A stretch of DNA of 64,000 nucleotides from Desulfuromonas acetexigens (GCF_900111775.1 NZ_FOJJ01000012.1:248001-312000), one strand, 5' to 3'; counted from the first letter of the stretch, positions 15,647-26,482 are shown. Made by a program: numbers and translations. The notes: generated by a model not told the origin, from the sequence alone.

Positions 15647-18600
15647 TCAGCCATCCGTCTCGGCCAAAAAGGCGCGGATGACGGCGTAGGCTTCTTCGGC
15701 GGCGGCCTCGGCTTGCGGCAGGAGAGCAGCGATTTTGTCCAACTCCTGTTCGTTGGCGGCGGTTTCGAGCTGCTCGGCTCGATCCCGCAGACGCGGTGCA
15801 CCGGCGTTGGCGGCGAGGCCGTTCAGGGAATGGGCGCGGCGCCCCAGGGTTTCGACATCCTCCCGGAGCAGCGCCTCGCGCAGATGGTCCAGGCACTTCG
15901 GGACATCGTCGAGGAACCAGTGCAGCACTGAGCAGGCCAGTTCGCGGTCGTCCATCAGGCGATCGAGGAGATCGGCCGGGTTGAAAATCTCTGTCGGGGG
16001 CGCGGCATTTTCCCGGGACGTTTGGGCGGTCTCGGTCTCCGGTTTCGGCGGCAGCCAACGGCGCAGCACCTGGGCCAGAGTCTGGCCGGAGACCGGTTTG
16101 GTCAGGTAGTCGTTCATTCCGGCGGCCAGGCAACGCTCCCGGTCACCGCTCATGGCGTGGGCGGTCATGGCGATGATCGGCACGACTGGATTGCGTACCT
16201 TGGATTGGGGTTCGCGGATCGCCCGTGTCGCCGCCAGGCCGTCCATCCCCGGCATCTGAATGTCCATCAGCACCAGGTCATAGTCTTGCCGTTCGAGGGC
16301 CGCCAGGGCCGCGCGACCGTTATCGACGGCGTCGGCGGCGAGCCCCAGGTTGCGCAGCAGGCCCAGGGCGACGCGCTGGTTGGTGGGGTTGTCCTCGGCG
16401 AGGAGAATTTTCGCCTGCCCCTGCCACGGCGTAAATGAATCCGCCGTCGGACGTTCGCCCTCGGCAAGCTCTGCCGCCGATTGCGCCGGTTCCGCCAGCC
16501 GGGCGGTAAACCAGAATTCCGAGCCCTTGCCGGGAGAACTGACCACGCCGATGGAGCCCTGCATCAGTTCGACCAGCTCCCGACAGATGGCCAACCCCAG
16601 GCCGCTGCCGGGATGGCGGCGGACGTTGCTTCCGTCAATCTGCATGAATTTGTCGAAGAGGCGCGGCAGTTGTTCCGAGGGGATGCCGATGCCGGTATCG
16701 CGCACGGAAAACCGCAGCAGGATGCCGCCGGCGGTGGTGGCATCCGGGGTCACGCCAAGGCTGATTTCCCCCTGATCGGTGAACTTGACGGCGTTGTCGA
16801 GCAGGTTGGTGAGCACCTGCCGTAGCCGGTCGCGATCGCCGCGCAGCCGCTCGGGGATTTCCGCCGTTCCCTGGACGCTGAATTTGAGCCCTTTGCGCTG
16901 GGCGCGGGCGGAGATCGCCGCCGAAACCTCAAAAATCAGCTGACGAAAATCGAAGTCCTCGCTGCGCAGGGAGAGCTTGCCCGCTTCGACGCGGGCGAGG
17001 TCGAGAATGTCGTTGAGCAGGGCAAGCAGAGCGTCGCCGCTGGCGCGAATCGTTTCCGTGTAGTGTCGCTGCTCTTCGGTCTGCGGCGTGGCCAAAAGCA
17101 GTTCGGCCATGCCGACGACGCCGTTCATGGGGGTGCGGATTTCGTGGCTCATATTGGCCAGAAACTGGCTCTTGGCGGCATTGGCTTCTTCGGCCCGCCG
17201 GGTCTGGTCAGCGAGCTTACGGTTGAGGGTGCGCAGGGCTTCTTCGGCCCGCTTGCGGTCGGTGATGTCGATGGAGGTGGCGAGCACCCGATCCTGACCG
17301 CCGATCTTGATTGGGCTGAGCTGGACCAGTTCCCAGAAAAGTTCGCCGTTGACCCGCCGGTTGAGCCATTCGAAGCTCTGTTCTCCTTCGTCCCGCACCT
17401 TGCGCAGCCAGACCAGGGCATCGGCGAAGGAGTAGGGGGGATCCAGCCAGAAATCGAAGGATTGCAGCTCTTCCAGATGGTTGAGCCCATACATGGCGAT
17501 CGCCGCCGGGTTGGCATCGACGATGGCGCCCGTTTCCGGATCGTGAAGGATGAGGGAGACCATCGGGTCGTTGAAGAGGCTTTTGAACTGCTCTTCGCTG
17601 GCGCGCAGTGCCGCTTCCATCGCCTTGCGTCCACAGATATCGGTGATGAAACCGTGCCAGAGTGTGCTGTCGTCGGGTAGTTTTTCTGGAGACGCAACCC
17701 CTTCGCGCCAGCCGATGGTGCCGTCAGGCCACAGCACCCGATGCTCATTGCGCCAAACCTCCAGGGTGGCGGCAGAGCGTTGGATACTCTTTTTCACCTC
17801 GTCGAGATCTTCGGGGTGAATCACGGAAAAAATCGGCTCGGCGCTTTCCCGCAAAGGTTCTGGACTCAGGGCATAGATTTCCTGAATTCGCTCACTGGCG
17901 TAGGGCAGGGTGAAGCGGCCGTCGGGGTAGAGCCGGGATTGAAAAATCATCCCCGGCACCTGGGCCGAGAGCTTGCGCAGCAGGGCATCGCCGGCTTCGG
18001 CGCGGGCTTTTTCCACCTGCAACCGGCGATTTTTGTGCATCACCAGCAAGGTCAGCTGCAAGACCAGGGCGCTCATGAAGATGGCGACCGTCGCCGGCAG
18101 CCGGTATTTTTGCCAGACATCCCCGGCGGTGAACTGGGGGGGGACGTCGAAGGGGGGCTCGCGGAGGGTTTCCAGAAGTTCCCGGATCGGCGTGTAGTTC
18201 AGGGGGATGGAAAAGCCGTGGATACCGATGGCCTGCGCCACATCCCCTTTCAAAGGGAGCTGCAGCAGGGCGGCGGTCATGGCGTTGGCCGCCTGTTCGC
18301 CCACATGGGGCATGGCCAGCAGCGGCCATTCAGGGTAGAGGCGGGTGGAGAGAGCCAAGGGGAAGTGGGGGAGGTTCTGGTCGTTGATGATGCGCAACTC
18401 CCCGGGGCGGATCTGCCCTTCCCGAATGAGCATTTCGACAACTCCGGTCCGCATCATGGCCGCATCCGCCTCGCCGCGCAGCAAGGCCTCGATGGCTCGA
18501 TCGTGGGGCATGCCGGTCTCCAGGATCTTGGCATCCCGGTTGAGGTCGATCCCCTGGCGCAGACATTCGAAGTTCTGCATCATGAAAGCGCCGAGGGATT

Positions 18601-19060
18601 TGCTGCTCGGCGTGGCGACCCGGCGGCCGACGAGATCGCGGAGCGAGTGGATGTCGCGGTTTTTGGTCAGGGTGACGATAGCGCCGCCGAAGGCGCGAAT
18701 CGGTTTGCCGTCCTCGGTGTTGATGAGTGTGACCAGCGGCGAAGAGATGGCGTGGCTGTGGGAGAGCTGGATATAGTGGGTGGGAGGGGTCAGGACGAAG
18801 TCGACTTTGTGGCGGTCGATGGCCTCGACCATCTCTTCCAGGGGGAGAGCCACAAGGTGCACCCGAAAGCCGCGCAGGTTGCGGTTGAGATAATCCACCA
18901 GAGGGGCCCACTGTTCTTCGACATAGGGCTTTTCCCGGTAGGCGGTAATCGCCAGGGAGAGGGTTTCCACCTCCCTTTCGGCCTCGGTGGCCGGCAGGGG
19001 CGCGGCTGCGAAGATCAGCAACAGCAGAGCCCCGAGACAGGAGAGGAAAGTGCGGCTCAT
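15647..19060 (-). CDS. Hybrid histidine kinase with PhnD-like sensor, PAS, REC and HPt domains
   Basis: 1137 residues. The order is: signal/anchor (1-25), PhnD-like solute-binding domain (about 33-290), a transmembrane helix ([20 protein letters not shown]), two PAS domains, HisKA with [13 protein letters not shown], HATPase with VRDTGIGIP and GSGLGLAI, a receiver with [14 protein letters not shown], and a C-terminal HPt with [13 protein letters not shown]. All catalytic residues for a four-step phosphorelay are present. Its ATG overlaps the stop of the solute-binding lipoprotein gene (ATGA), so the pair likely forms one sensing unit. The periplasmic domain probably binds a small anion or oxyanion. 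No cognate output regulator lies next to it. Confidence 0.93.
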   Translation of the reverse strand: MSRTFLSCLGALLLLIFAAAPLPATEAEREVETLSLAITAYREKPYVEEQWAPLVDYLNRNLRGFRVHLVALPLEEMVEAIDRHKVDFVLTPPTHYIQLSHSHAISSPLVTLINTEDGKPIRAFGGAIVTLTKNRDIHSLRDLVGRRVATPSSKSLGAFMMQNFECLRQGIDLNRDAKILETGMPHDRAIEALLRGEADAAMMRTGVVEMLIREGQIRPGELRIINDQNLPHFPLALSTRLYPEWPLLAMPHVGEQAANAMTAALLQLPLKGDVAQAIGIHGFSIPLNYTPIRELLETLREPPFDVPPQFTAGDVWQKYRLPATVAIFMSALVLQLTLLVMHKNRRLQVEKARAEAGDALLRKLSAQVPGMIFQSRLYPDGRFTLPYASERIQEIYALSPEPLRESAEPIFSVIHPEDLDEVKKSIQRSAATLEVWRNEHRVLWPDGTIGWREGVASPEKLPDDSTLWHGFITDICGRKAMEAALRASEEQFKSLFNDPMVSLILHDPETGAIVDANPAAIAMYGLNHLEELQSFDFWLDPPYSFADALVWLRKVRDEGEQSFEWLNRRVNGELFWELVQLSPIKIGGQDRVLATSIDITDRKRAEEALRTLNRKLADQTRRAEEANAAKSQFLANMSHEIRTPMNGVVGMAELLLATPQTEEQRHYTETIRASGDALLALLNDILDLARVEAGKLSLRSEDFDFRQLIFEVSAAISARAQRKGLKFSVQGTAEIPERLRGDRDRLRQVLTNLLDNAVKFTDQGEISLGVTPDATTAGGILLRFSVRDTGIGIPSEQLPRLFDKFMQIDGSNVRRHPGSGLGLAICRELVELMQGSIGVVSSPGKGSEFWFTARLAEPAQSAAELAEGERPTADSFTPWQGQAKILLAEDNPTNQRVALGLLRNLGLAADAVDNGRAALAALERQDYDLVLMDIQMPGMDGLAATRAIREPQSKVRNPVVPIIAMTAHAMSGDRERCLAAGMNDYLTKPVSGQTLAQVLRRWLPPKPETETAQTSRENAAPPTEIFNPADLLDRLMDDRELACSVLHWFLDDVPKCLDHLREALLREDVETLGRRAHSLNGLAANAGAPRLRDRAEQLETAANEQELDKIAALLPQAEAAAEEAYAVIRAFLAETDG

Positions 19061-20070
19061 AACCCGGACTCCCGGGGGAGATAGGCGGCGCTGAGCAGGT
19101 TGTCCAGGCGCGGCGGCCGGTGCAACAGTCCAGTGTCGGTCATCCAGCGGGCCAGACGCTCGGCTGCCGGGATCAGCGAGGTGCTCCCCGGGGTGAGGTA
19201 GCGCCGGTTGATGACGGCATCGGGCAGTTCGAGGTAGCGGTAGGCAGCGATAATCGCATCCGGGTCGATGCGGAGAAAGTTGGTCAGGCGGTAAGAGGCG
19301 TCGATGGGGTTGTCGCGCAGCAGGCGCCGACCTTGAAAGTAGCCACGCAGCAACAGTTTCAGGTGTCGTTCATGGCGGGAGAGGCTGTCGGCGCGGACCA
19401 CCAGCACATCGAAGATGGTGTCGGGCATTTGCCGGCTGTCAAAGAGGCGGTGGGCGCCGCCGCTGTTGAGAATCCGGCTGACGATCGGCTCGTAGGTCAC
19501 CAGGGCGTCGAGCGCGCCGGAGCGCCAGGCGGCTTCGTGGCCATCGGCTCCGATTGATACCAGCGTTACCTGATCCGGGGCGAGTCCCGCCGCCTTGAGC
19601 ACGGTATCGACGATGAGCATGCCGACGGCGTTCGTTTCCGCGCCGAGCCGCCGCCCGGCCAGATCCCTTAGGGTGTGGATATTCCCCCGCGCCAGCAGGA
19701 CATCGGCCCCCAGGGACTGGTTGAAGATCAGGACGATCCGCAGATCCAGCCCTTCGTCCCGCAGCCGCAGGGCTTCATCGAGAGTCAAACCGGCGCCATG
19801 GACGGCCTTGCCGCGCAGCAGCTCCATGGAATCGCCGGCGGAGAGGCTTTCCATCAGATGGACGTCGTTTTTCGGCAGATAGTCCAGATCCCGCGCCAGA
19901 AAGAGGGGGGCGTAGCCGAGCCAGCCGTGGGCGGCGATGCGCAGGGGCTCGATGCCAAAGGCGCTGCAGCCGGGCAACCAGGCAAGGCCGGGCAGAGCCG
20001 CAAGCAGGGCCAGGCAGCGGCGGCGGGAGAGACCGTGGGCGCACGAATTAAAGTTCTTCGAAATCGCCAT
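19057..20070 (-). CDS. NMT1/SsuA-like solute-binding lipoprotein
   Basis: 337 residues. The N-terminus has an SRRRCLALLAALPG stretch and lipobox LPGC, a lipoprotein signal with some Tat-like character. The body follows the NMT1/THI5/SsuA periplasmic binding fold (LRIAAHGWLGYAPLFLARD, then DALVTYEPIVSRIL). The ATG at 20070 is preceded by GGGGGAGGAAG. No ABC permease or ATPase is adjacent; the next gene, overlapping by 4 nt, is the hybrid kinase. It therefore more likely delivers a ligand signal to the kinase than feeds a transporter. Confidence 0.85.
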   Translation of the reverse strand: MAISKNFNSCAHGLSRRRCLALLAALPGLAWLPGCSAFGIEPLRIAAHGWLGYAPLFLARDLDYLPKNDVHLMESLSAGDSMELLRGKAVHGAGLTLDEALRLRDEGLDLRIVLIFNQSLGADVLLARGNIHTLRDLAGRRLGAETNAVGMLIVDTVLKAAGLAPDQVTLVSIGADGHEAAWRSGALDALVTYEPIVSRILNSGGAHRLFDSRQMPDTIFDVLVVRADSLSRHERHLKLLLRGYFQGRRLLRDNPIDASYRLTNFLRIDPDAIIAAYRYLELPDAVINRRYLTPGSTSLIPAAERLARWMTDTGLLHRPPRLDNLLSAAYLPRESGL

Positions 20071-20278
20071 CTTCCTCCCCCGACTCCTCTGCTTCCTCGG
20101 CGAAATCCTCATCCATGAAACGTTCGAGAAAACGCTGATTGTCCCTGATGCGCGCCGCCACCTCCCGTTCGATTTCGGCCAGTTCGGGGAAGCGGTCGGC
20201 CAATGGGGTCGGTTCCGCCCCTTCGTTGGTGGGGGATGTCCTGTCGTTGCCGGATTCCGGTATTTGTTCTTCGTTCAT
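20048..20278 (-). CDS. Small acidic protein of unknown function
   Basis: 76 residues, strongly acidic, with a C-terminal tail rich in Glu and Asp (AEEAEESGEEDGDFEEL) and a central helix-forming part. It has no signal peptide or membrane segment. Its stop lies 23 bp inside the following lipoprotein gene, and it starts 34 bp after the glycogen synthase stop, so it fits the transcript. There is no convincing ribosome site before the ATG at 20278, and I do not recognise a family, so it may not be translated. Confidence 0.45.
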   Translation of the reverse strand: MNEEQIPESGNDRTSPTNEGAEPTPLADRFPELAEIEREVAARIRDNQRFLERFMDEDFAEEAEESGEEDGDFEEL

Positions 20279-20311
20279 GGATTAAATGTTAGCTTTTTCG
20301 GAGGATGAAAA

Positions 20312-23300
20312 TCAATCCCGCAGGGTCGATTCAGGGGTTTTCTCCCGCCGTTTCGTCAGTGCCCGCCGATAGAGCTCGAGATAACGCTCGGCCGAGCGCT
20401 CCCAGGAAAAATCCTGGCGCATGCCGGCGCGGACCATGTTGTTCCAGTCCTCGGGGCGGGCATACAGGCCCAAGGCGCGGTCGAGAGCATGGAGCAGGGC
20501 CTCGGCCGTGGGCGCGTCGAAGAGGTAGCCGTTGGCGCGGGTCCAGTCCTGTTCCGGATCGACGATGGTGTCGGCTAGGCCGCCGGTGCGGCGGGCGATG
20601 GGGATGACCCCGTAACGCAGGGCGATGAGCTGGCCGAGGCCACAGGGCTCGTAGCGACTCGGCATCAAAAAGAGATCGCTCCCCGCGTAGATCCGCCGCG
20701 ACAGGTCGTCGTCGAAGGAGAGGTTGATGGAGACCCGCCCCGGATGGCGGTGGCGCAGGCGCTCGAAGCGCTCCATGTGCTCCTTCTCGCCGGTGCCGAG
20801 GAGCACGAACTGCAGCGGGCGGCGCAGCATTTCCTCCCAGGCCGCTTCGACGATATCCAGCCCTTTCTGCGTTGCCAGCCGGGTAATCATGGCGACGATC
20901 GGCGTCTTCGGGCTTTCGCTCAGCCCCAGTTCCCGTTGCAGCGCCGCCTTGCAAACGGCTTTTCCGTCGAGGAGGTCGGCGTCGTAGGGCTGGGGCAGGG
21001 CCGGATCGGTGGCCGGATTCCACTGCCCGGGATCGAGGCCGTTGACGATACCGAAAAGGTCGTCCTTGCGCGCCCGCAGGATGCCGTCGAAGCCGATCCC
21101 CATCTCCGAGGTCTGGATTTCCCGGCAGTAGGTTTCCGAAACGGTGGTCAGCAGATCGCTCTGGGTCAGTCCGGCTTTGAGGAAGGAGAGCATGCCGTGA
21201 TATTCGAGGCCGTCGACCCCGAAGAGCTGGTGGTCGAGGTCGAGGGTTTCCAGATGCTGGCCGGCGAAGAGCCCCTGGTAGCCGAGGTTGTGGATGGTCA
21301 GAACCGTGGCGGCGCCGGCATAGAAGGGGTCGTCGTCATGCTCAGTGCGCAGCAGCGCCGGGATCAGGCCGGTCTGCCAGTCGTTGAGATGGAGGATGTC
21401 GGGCTTGAAGCCGAGGCGCGGCAGCAGCGCCAGGACTGCCCGGTCGAAGAAGCCGAAGCGCTGGGCGTTGTCCCAGAAATCCCCCTCGGCGCCGCCGTAG
21501 AGGCCGTCGCGGTCGAAGAGGGCGGCCTGCGCGACAAAGTAGACCGGCACTCCGTCGAGATCTCCCTGATGGAGCGTGACCTGAAGCGGGGTGCCGTCGA
21601 GGGGGACGATGGCGCTCGCCAGATCCATCGCGACGGCATCGCCGCGTTGGGCGATGGTGCGATAATAGGGCATGACGATGCGGACGTCGTGCCCGAGGGC
21701 GCGCAGTGCCCAGGGGAGGGACCCGGCCACGTCGGCCAGCCCGCCGCTCTTGGCGAAGGGCGTGACCTCCGACGCAATCATCAGAACTTTCAGCTTCTTG
21801 CCCGGTTTGCGCGCCGGGGCGGGGGCCGTCTGAGGCGCGCTGAGGCGCAGCAGTTCGGCCAGCTGGAAGCCCGCCTCCCGCGCCGACTGGCGGGCGGCGG
21901 CGTGTTGCTCGAAGCGCCGGGTCAGCCAGTTCAACAGCTCGGGCCGATCCTCTTTCAGGGTCTGGACGGCGCTGCAGGCGGCGGCGACGAGCAGGCCGTC
22001 GAGCAGGCTGTCCCAGCGTTCCTGGTTGAACCACTCGATCCCTTCATGCCAGTGGATCCGCAGGTATTCCCGCACCGCCGGGTCGCCGAGCAGTTCCCGG
22101 AAGGATTGGCGCTGTCGGCCCGGGAGCCAGAAACCCTGATGGCGCACGAGCACCGTCACCAGTTGTCGGGTGGCGCGGGCCTCGGCGTCGGCCAACGTCT
22201 CCTGCAGGGCGTCGCCGAGGAGATATTCCTCGATCCAGGCGGCACCGCGGCGACTCGCCTCGTTGCCGGGAGCGAGCCCACCGATCTGCCGCAGCAGCAA
22301 AAAGGGGAGAATAACACGATTCGGCAGCCCTTCCGTGAGGATCCGTCGCAGTCCGGCCAAGGCCAGATTTTCACCGGGGCGCTTGCTGGTCAAGCGGCTG
22401 AGCAGGCGCAGATCGTCGAGTTGGCGGCGAATGGCCGCGAGCACCGCCTCGGCCGGGGGAAGAGGCTGGGCGAAATGGGCCAGGGTTTCCACGAAGCCCG
22501 TCATGCGCGCCAGGAATTCCCGGTAGTCGGGATGTTTCTCGAGTTCCGCCGGTTCCCGGGCGAGGATCGCCGCCAGGGGTTGGCGCAGGGCGACTTCGAG
22601 CAGGGCGCGGAAGGCGTCGCCGACGGGGCGGAAGCGGATCTTGCGCAGCTCCCGGTCGAGATCGGCGACCGGGGCGTGGCCGATGCGCCGGTAGAGTTCG
22701 CCCCAGGCGCCGTCTTCATCGTAAAGGGCGACGAAGTCGAGGCAAACCCGGTACTGGTAGGGGCCGAGGCTGAAAAAGAGGCCGTTTGCCGCCAGCTCAT
22801 CCCCGGTGCGCAGGTATTCGAGGCCGGCGCGATGCTCGCGGAAACGGCAGTACCAACGTTCTCCCGCACGGATACCGAGCGCCGCGGCCAAGGAATTGGC
22901 GCGGGGCACATCGCTGTCCGGCCGTTGCCGGGGCAGACCCTGGTGCAGCCAGCCTTCACAGTCACCGTAATGGTTGTGGTAGAGCACCAGCGCCCGCTCG
23001 TCGCCGACGCCGTTGCTGTAGGCAAAGACGTTGTCGTTGACCTGACCTTCCTGGAAAAAGTCGAAGAGTTCAAAGTTTTCGGCGCCGCTGAAGAGATGGC
23101 GGCGGCGCAGCAGGGGGAAGATCTGCGCCTCGTGGTGACGGACGAAGGCCTCGTCCACGACCTCGTCGTAGTAGGCGCGGCGGTACTCCATGCCGTACTT
23201 CTCTTCAAAACCCTCGATCTGGCCGTGGCCGAACATGGGCAAACCCGGGAGGGTGGCGAGCATTACCGCCACGCCGAAATATTTATCCGCCTTGCCGAAC

Positions 23301-25249
23301 TGGGCGACGGCGGTGTCTTCGTCCGGGTTGTTCATGAAGTTGACGAAGCGCTGCAGAATGCCCGGCTCGAATTCGAGGATGTTGCTCAGCACCTGGCGGT
23401 ATTTGCCGTTATCCTCGCGCTTGAGCATATTCATGAAGGCGCTGTTGTAGACCCGGTGCATCCCCAGGGTGCGGACAAAGTAGCCCTCCATCAGCCAGAA
23501 GGCCTCGGCGATGAGCAGGGTGTCGGGCACCTCGGCGGCGACCCGGTCGACCACCTCGCGCCAGAACTCCACCGGGAAGGCTGCGTCGAAGGCCTCCCTG
23601 GCCAGCCAGTGCTCGGCCCGGGACGGTACTCCCTGGCCGCCGCCGGGTTGCGGAAACCAGAGGCGCTGGAAGTGCTTCTTAGCCAGGGTCATGGCGGCGT
23701 CGAAGCGGATCACCCGGAAACGCCGGGCGATGCCGAGGATGGTGCGGATCATCGCTTCGCGCACTTCGGGGATCAGGTAGTTGAGCTGGGCGGTGTCGTT
23801 CCATGGCATGTGGGTACCGTCGTTGCCGTGATAGATGTAGCGCACCCGGCCCGTGCGGTGATCCTGATGGCGGAAGACGACCGCCGCGTCGCTGTGATCG
23901 TAGTAGCCGTCCTCGATCTGCACGGTGACGTCGGGGTCGTCGTAGAGATCGGGGCCGTGGTACTGGTAGGCCGGGTAGGGGGGATGGTCGAGCTGGATGA
24001 ACCAGTCGGGCTTCTCCCGCATCCACTTGGAGTCGAGCCCGGTATGGTTGGGAACGATGTCGCTGGCGAGGCGGATGCCCCGGCGCAGGCAGCGTTCTTC
24101 CAGACGGGCGAGAGCCTCGTCGCCGCCGAGATCGTCGGCGATGGCGTAATCGAAGAGCGAGTAGGCCGAGGCCTCGGCCTCGGGATTGCCGCAGATGCGC
24201 TTGATCTTCCGCGAGGCGGGGGAGCGTTGCCAGAGGCCGATCAGCCAGAGGGCGTTGAAGCCCCAGCGGGCGAGGCGGTCGAGTTCTTCCTCGGGGATGT
24301 CGTCGAGGCGGTGAATCGGCCGGTCGTAGCGTTTACCCAGTTGGTCGAGCCAGACGTAGATGGTCTTGGCGATCAGCACCACATTGGGCATCCAGTCGGT
24401 GTCGGGGGAGAACGCTTCCACTTCGTGCTCCGCCGCCCAGCCGAAAGTCGGTACCGGCAGCGGGGCGCCCGTGCCGACGAAGCCCCGCTGCATCTCTTCC
24501 TCGTGAATGATGGCGAAGGCCACTTCCAACTCGTTCAGCATCTCTTCGGGGATGATACCCGCCCATTGCTGGCGGATGAAGCCGAGCTGTCCGGCCAGGG
24601 AGTCGGGCGCGGCCTTGAGGGGGGCGAGGAGCAGGTCGAGCAGTGTGCCGCCGAAGACGCCCGGGACGGCGATTTTTCCCAGTTCGCTGTCGAGTTCCGC
24701 CAGGACTTGCCGATAGGCAGCCCGCCGCGCCAGTTCGTCGTCGGCGAAGAGGGGGCGGTAGGTCCGGGCTGCCAGGTTGCCGTTTTGCACCGCCAGGATG
24801 AAGAGTTCGATCAGGCTTTCGAGACGGCGTCCATCCCCCTGGGGACCGTTCAGGTAGCGTTTCGGGTCGGCACCGAGCCAGACCGCCGCCGGCGGGAAGA
24901 GCTCGATCAGGTGCCCCAGGGTCTTCGGCAGGCTGGGCAGTCGTTTGGGAACACCTCCCAGCTCGATGTGGGTGCTGGTGATGCGGCAACCGCGCAGCTC
25001 CAGATAGCGCCCGGCGACATGGCGCAGGGCGCGGTTGAGCAGCGCCAGCAGGTTGAGTTCCCCGGCGCGGGGCGGACGCTCCGGCGCCGCGTGGCGGCGC
25101 AGGGCTTCGGCCAGCTGACGAATCTGGAAGAGCCGGCGCTCGGCATCGGCGAGCACGCTCTTCGGATTCAGTTCCAGGCGCTGCCAGGCCTCGGCGGCGA
25201 CTTGCAGGGACAGGGGGAAATAAGGGGGGTGGGGCTTGCCTGGGGTCAT
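20312..25249 (-). CDS. glgA: Fusion of alpha-amylase-family (GH13) domain and glycogen synthase
   Basis: 1645 residues. About 1-360 is a helical region I cannot assign. A GH13 barrel follows to about 760, with DIVPNHTGLDSKW, the nucleophile region RVIRFDAAM, LLIAEAFW (acid/base Glu) and FMNNPDEDTAV. An all-helical part links to a complete GT5 glycogen synthase from about residue 1155 (VLMIASEVTPFAKSGGLADV with the ADP-glucose-binding K.GGL) to RYEPCGLGQLIALRYG near the end. The enzyme should elongate alpha-1,4-glucan; the amylase part may make or trim primer. The ATG at 25249 has AAAGGA upstream. Confidence 0.92.
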   Translation of the reverse strand: MTPGKPHPPYFPLSLQVAAEAWQRLELNPKSVLADAERRLFQIRQLAEALRRHAAPERPPRAGELNLLALLNRALRHVAGRYLELRGCRITSTHIELGGVPKRLPSLPKTLGHLIELFPPAAVWLGADPKRYLNGPQGDGRRLESLIELFILAVQNGNLAARTYRPLFADDELARRAAYRQVLAELDSELGKIAVPGVFGGTLLDLLLAPLKAAPDSLAGQLGFIRQQWAGIIPEEMLNELEVAFAIIHEEEMQRGFVGTGAPLPVPTFGWAAEHEVEAFSPDTDWMPNVVLIAKTIYVWLDQLGKRYDRPIHRLDDIPEEELDRLARWGFNALWLIGLWQRSPASRKIKRICGNPEAEASAYSLFDYAIADDLGGDEALARLEERCLRRGIRLASDIVPNHTGLDSKWMREKPDWFIQLDHPPYPAYQYHGPDLYDDPDVTVQIEDGYYDHSDAAVVFRHQDHRTGRVRYIYHGNDGTHMPWNDTAQLNYLIPEVREAMIRTILGIARRFRVIRFDAAMTLAKKHFQRLWFPQPGGGQGVPSRAEHWLAREAFDAAFPVEFWREVVDRVAAEVPDTLLIAEAFWLMEGYFVRTLGMHRVYNSAFMNMLKREDNGKYRQVLSNILEFEPGILQRFVNFMNNPDEDTAVAQFGKADKYFGVAVMLATLPGLPMFGHGQIEGFEEKYGMEYRRAYYDEVVDEAFVRHHEAQIFPLLRRRHLFSGAENFELFDFFQEGQVNDNVFAYSNGVGDERALVLYHNHYGDCEGWLHQGLPRQRPDSDVPRANSLAAALGIRAGERWYCRFREHRAGLEYLRTGDELAANGLFFSLGPYQYRVCLDFVALYDEDGAWGELYRRIGHAPVADLDRELRKIRFRPVGDAFRALLEVALRQPLAAILAREPAELEKHPDYREFLARMTGFVETLAHFAQPLPPAEAVLAAIRRQLDDLRLLSRLTSKRPGENLALAGLRRILTEGLPNRVILPFLLLRQIGGLAPGNEASRRGAAWIEEYLLGDALQETLADAEARATRQLVTVLVRHQGFWLPGRQRQSFRELLGDPAVREYLRIHWHEGIEWFNQERWDSLLDGLLVAAACSAVQTLKEDRPELLNWLTRRFEQHAAARQSAREAGFQLAELLRLSAPQTAPAPARKPGKKLKVLMIASEVTPFAKSGGLADVAGSLPWALRALGHDVRIVMPYYRTIAQRGDAVAMDLASAIVPLDGTPLQVTLHQGDLDGVPVYFVAQAALFDRDGLYGGAEGDFWDNAQRFGFFDRAVLALLPRLGFKPDILHLNDWQTGLIPALLRTEHDDDPFYAGAATVLTIHNLGYQGLFAGQHLETLDLDHQLFGVDGLEYHGMLSFLKAGLTQSDLLTTVSETYCREIQTSEMGIGFDGILRARKDDLFGIVNGLDPGQWNPATDPALPQPYDADLLDGKAVCKAALQRELGLSESPKTPIVAMITRLATQKGLDIVEAAWEEMLRRPLQFVLLGTGEKEHMERFERLRHRHPGRVSINLSFDDDLSRRIYAGSDLFLMPSRYEPCGLGQLIALRYGVIPIARRTGGLADTIVDPEQDWTRANGYLFDAPTAEALLHALDRALGLYARPEDWNNMVRAGMRQDFSWERSAERYLELYRRALTKRREKTPESTLRD

Positions 25250-25367
25250 GGTCGATCCTTTGATCCTCGGCGCGAAGCGATCTTCGGCTCGCGCCGGGGT
25301 GATGAAGGCGTTCTGAACGGACGACGATCAAGGGCTCCGGGCAGGGTGCCGGCGGTTGCAGGCGAAC

Positions 25368-26408
25368 CTAACGGGAAACCGAAAGGTCGGCTTCCCGCAG
25401 GAAACGGGCGACGGCTTCCGGCGGCGCCGGATTCATGTAGAAGCCCGTCCCCCGTTCAAAGCCGGCGGGACGGATCAGGTGCGGTACCAGTTCGATGTGC
25501 CAATGATAGTCGTAAGGGAGTGAACTCCAGTAGTCGGGTTTGCCGAGTCGCGGGTGCATGGGGGGCGCGTTGTGCAGCACGAAGTTGTAAGCGGGGTCGC
25601 GCAGCACGGCACGCAGCCGCATCAGGGTGTCTTTCAGGGTTTCCGCCAGCAGCGCCAGGGCGCCGTCGTCGAGCAGGCCGAAGTCATGACCATGGCGGCG
25701 CGGAACGATACGCAGTTCAAAGGGGTGGCAGGAGGCGAAGGGGGCGAAGACCACAAAATCGCCGTCGTCGCGCACCACCCCCCGGCCGTCCGCCACTTCC
25801 TGGTCGGTCAGGTCGCAGATCAGGCAGCGTTCCTTGCGCTCGTAGTATTCGCGACAGACGGAGAGCTTGGTGGCGACCACCGTCGGCGTGATAGGCACAG
25901 CGATGAGTTGGGAATGGGAATGGGGAACGTTGGCCCCCGCTTCGAGACCGTGGTTCTTGAAAATCAGCAGATAGCGGAAACGCCCGTCCCGGCGCAGATC
26001 GAGCATCCGTGCGCGATAGGCGCGCAGGACATCGGTGATCTCCGCTACGGACAGGTCGGCGAGGTGGCGGTCGTGGTCGGGGGTTTCGATGATCACCTCA
26101 TGGGCACCGATGCCGTTGATGGTGTCGTAATGCCCCACCCCCTTCTTGTCGAGCTGCCCCTCGATACGCAGGATCGGGTATTTGTTGGGGATGACCCGCA
26201 CCTTCCAACCCGGGCCGTTCGCTGCTCCACCACCGGGGCGCACGGCGAAGAGTTCACTGGGGGTCTTGGCTTCGTTACCGGCGCAGAAGGGACAGGCGGC
26301 CAAGTGTACGGTCTCCCGCTCGAGGATGAAATCCCGGGGGCGGCGACCCCGCTCGTTGGCGATAACGACCCAGCTCATTTTCAGGGGATCCCAGCGTAAT
26401 TCCGACAA
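25368..26408 (-). CDS. galT: Galactose-1-phosphate uridylyltransferase
   Basis: 346 residues. CPFCAGNE supplies zinc-ligand cysteines and VPHSHSQLIAVP carries the active-site HxHxQ whose central His forms the UMP-enzyme intermediate. The C-terminal part holds NFVLHNAPP and YHWHIELVPHL. The family exchanges UMP between UDP-glucose and galactose-1-phosphate; bacterial members in glycogen gene groups can also use ADP-glucose or act as general sugar-1-phosphate nucleotidylyltransferases. It sits between the GH57 enzyme and glycogen synthase, so a part in storage-sugar metabolism is likely. Confidence 0.93.
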   Translation of the reverse strand: MSELRWDPLKMSWVVIANERGRRPRDFILERETVHLAACPFCAGNEAKTPSELFAVRPGGGAANGPGWKVRVIPNKYPILRIEGQLDKKGVGHYDTINGIGAHEVIIETPDHDRHLADLSVAEITDVLRAYRARMLDLRRDGRFRYLLIFKNHGLEAGANVPHSHSQLIAVPITPTVVATKLSVCREYYERKERCLICDLTDQEVADGRGVVRDDGDFVVFAPFASCHPFELRIVPRRHGHDFGLLDDGALALLAETLKDTLMRLRAVLRDPAYNFVLHNAPPMHPRLGKPDYWSSLPYDYHWHIELVPHLIRPAGFERGTGFYMNPAPPEAVARFLREADLSVSR

Positions 26409-26482
26409 GGGGCGATCCTTTCAATACAGGTTCTTCCCTCGCCCAGCGGGAGAGGGTGCCCGCAGCGCGGGCGGGAGGGGCG

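Noticed and set aside
20744-25891. A 1715-codon plus-strand open frame opposite the amylase-glycogen synthase gene.
   Set aside because: The minus-strand protein has clear GH13 and GT5 motifs. The plus-strand frame is low-complexity Gly/Ala/Glu/Val, has no recognisable domain, and is a by-product of high GC codon use.
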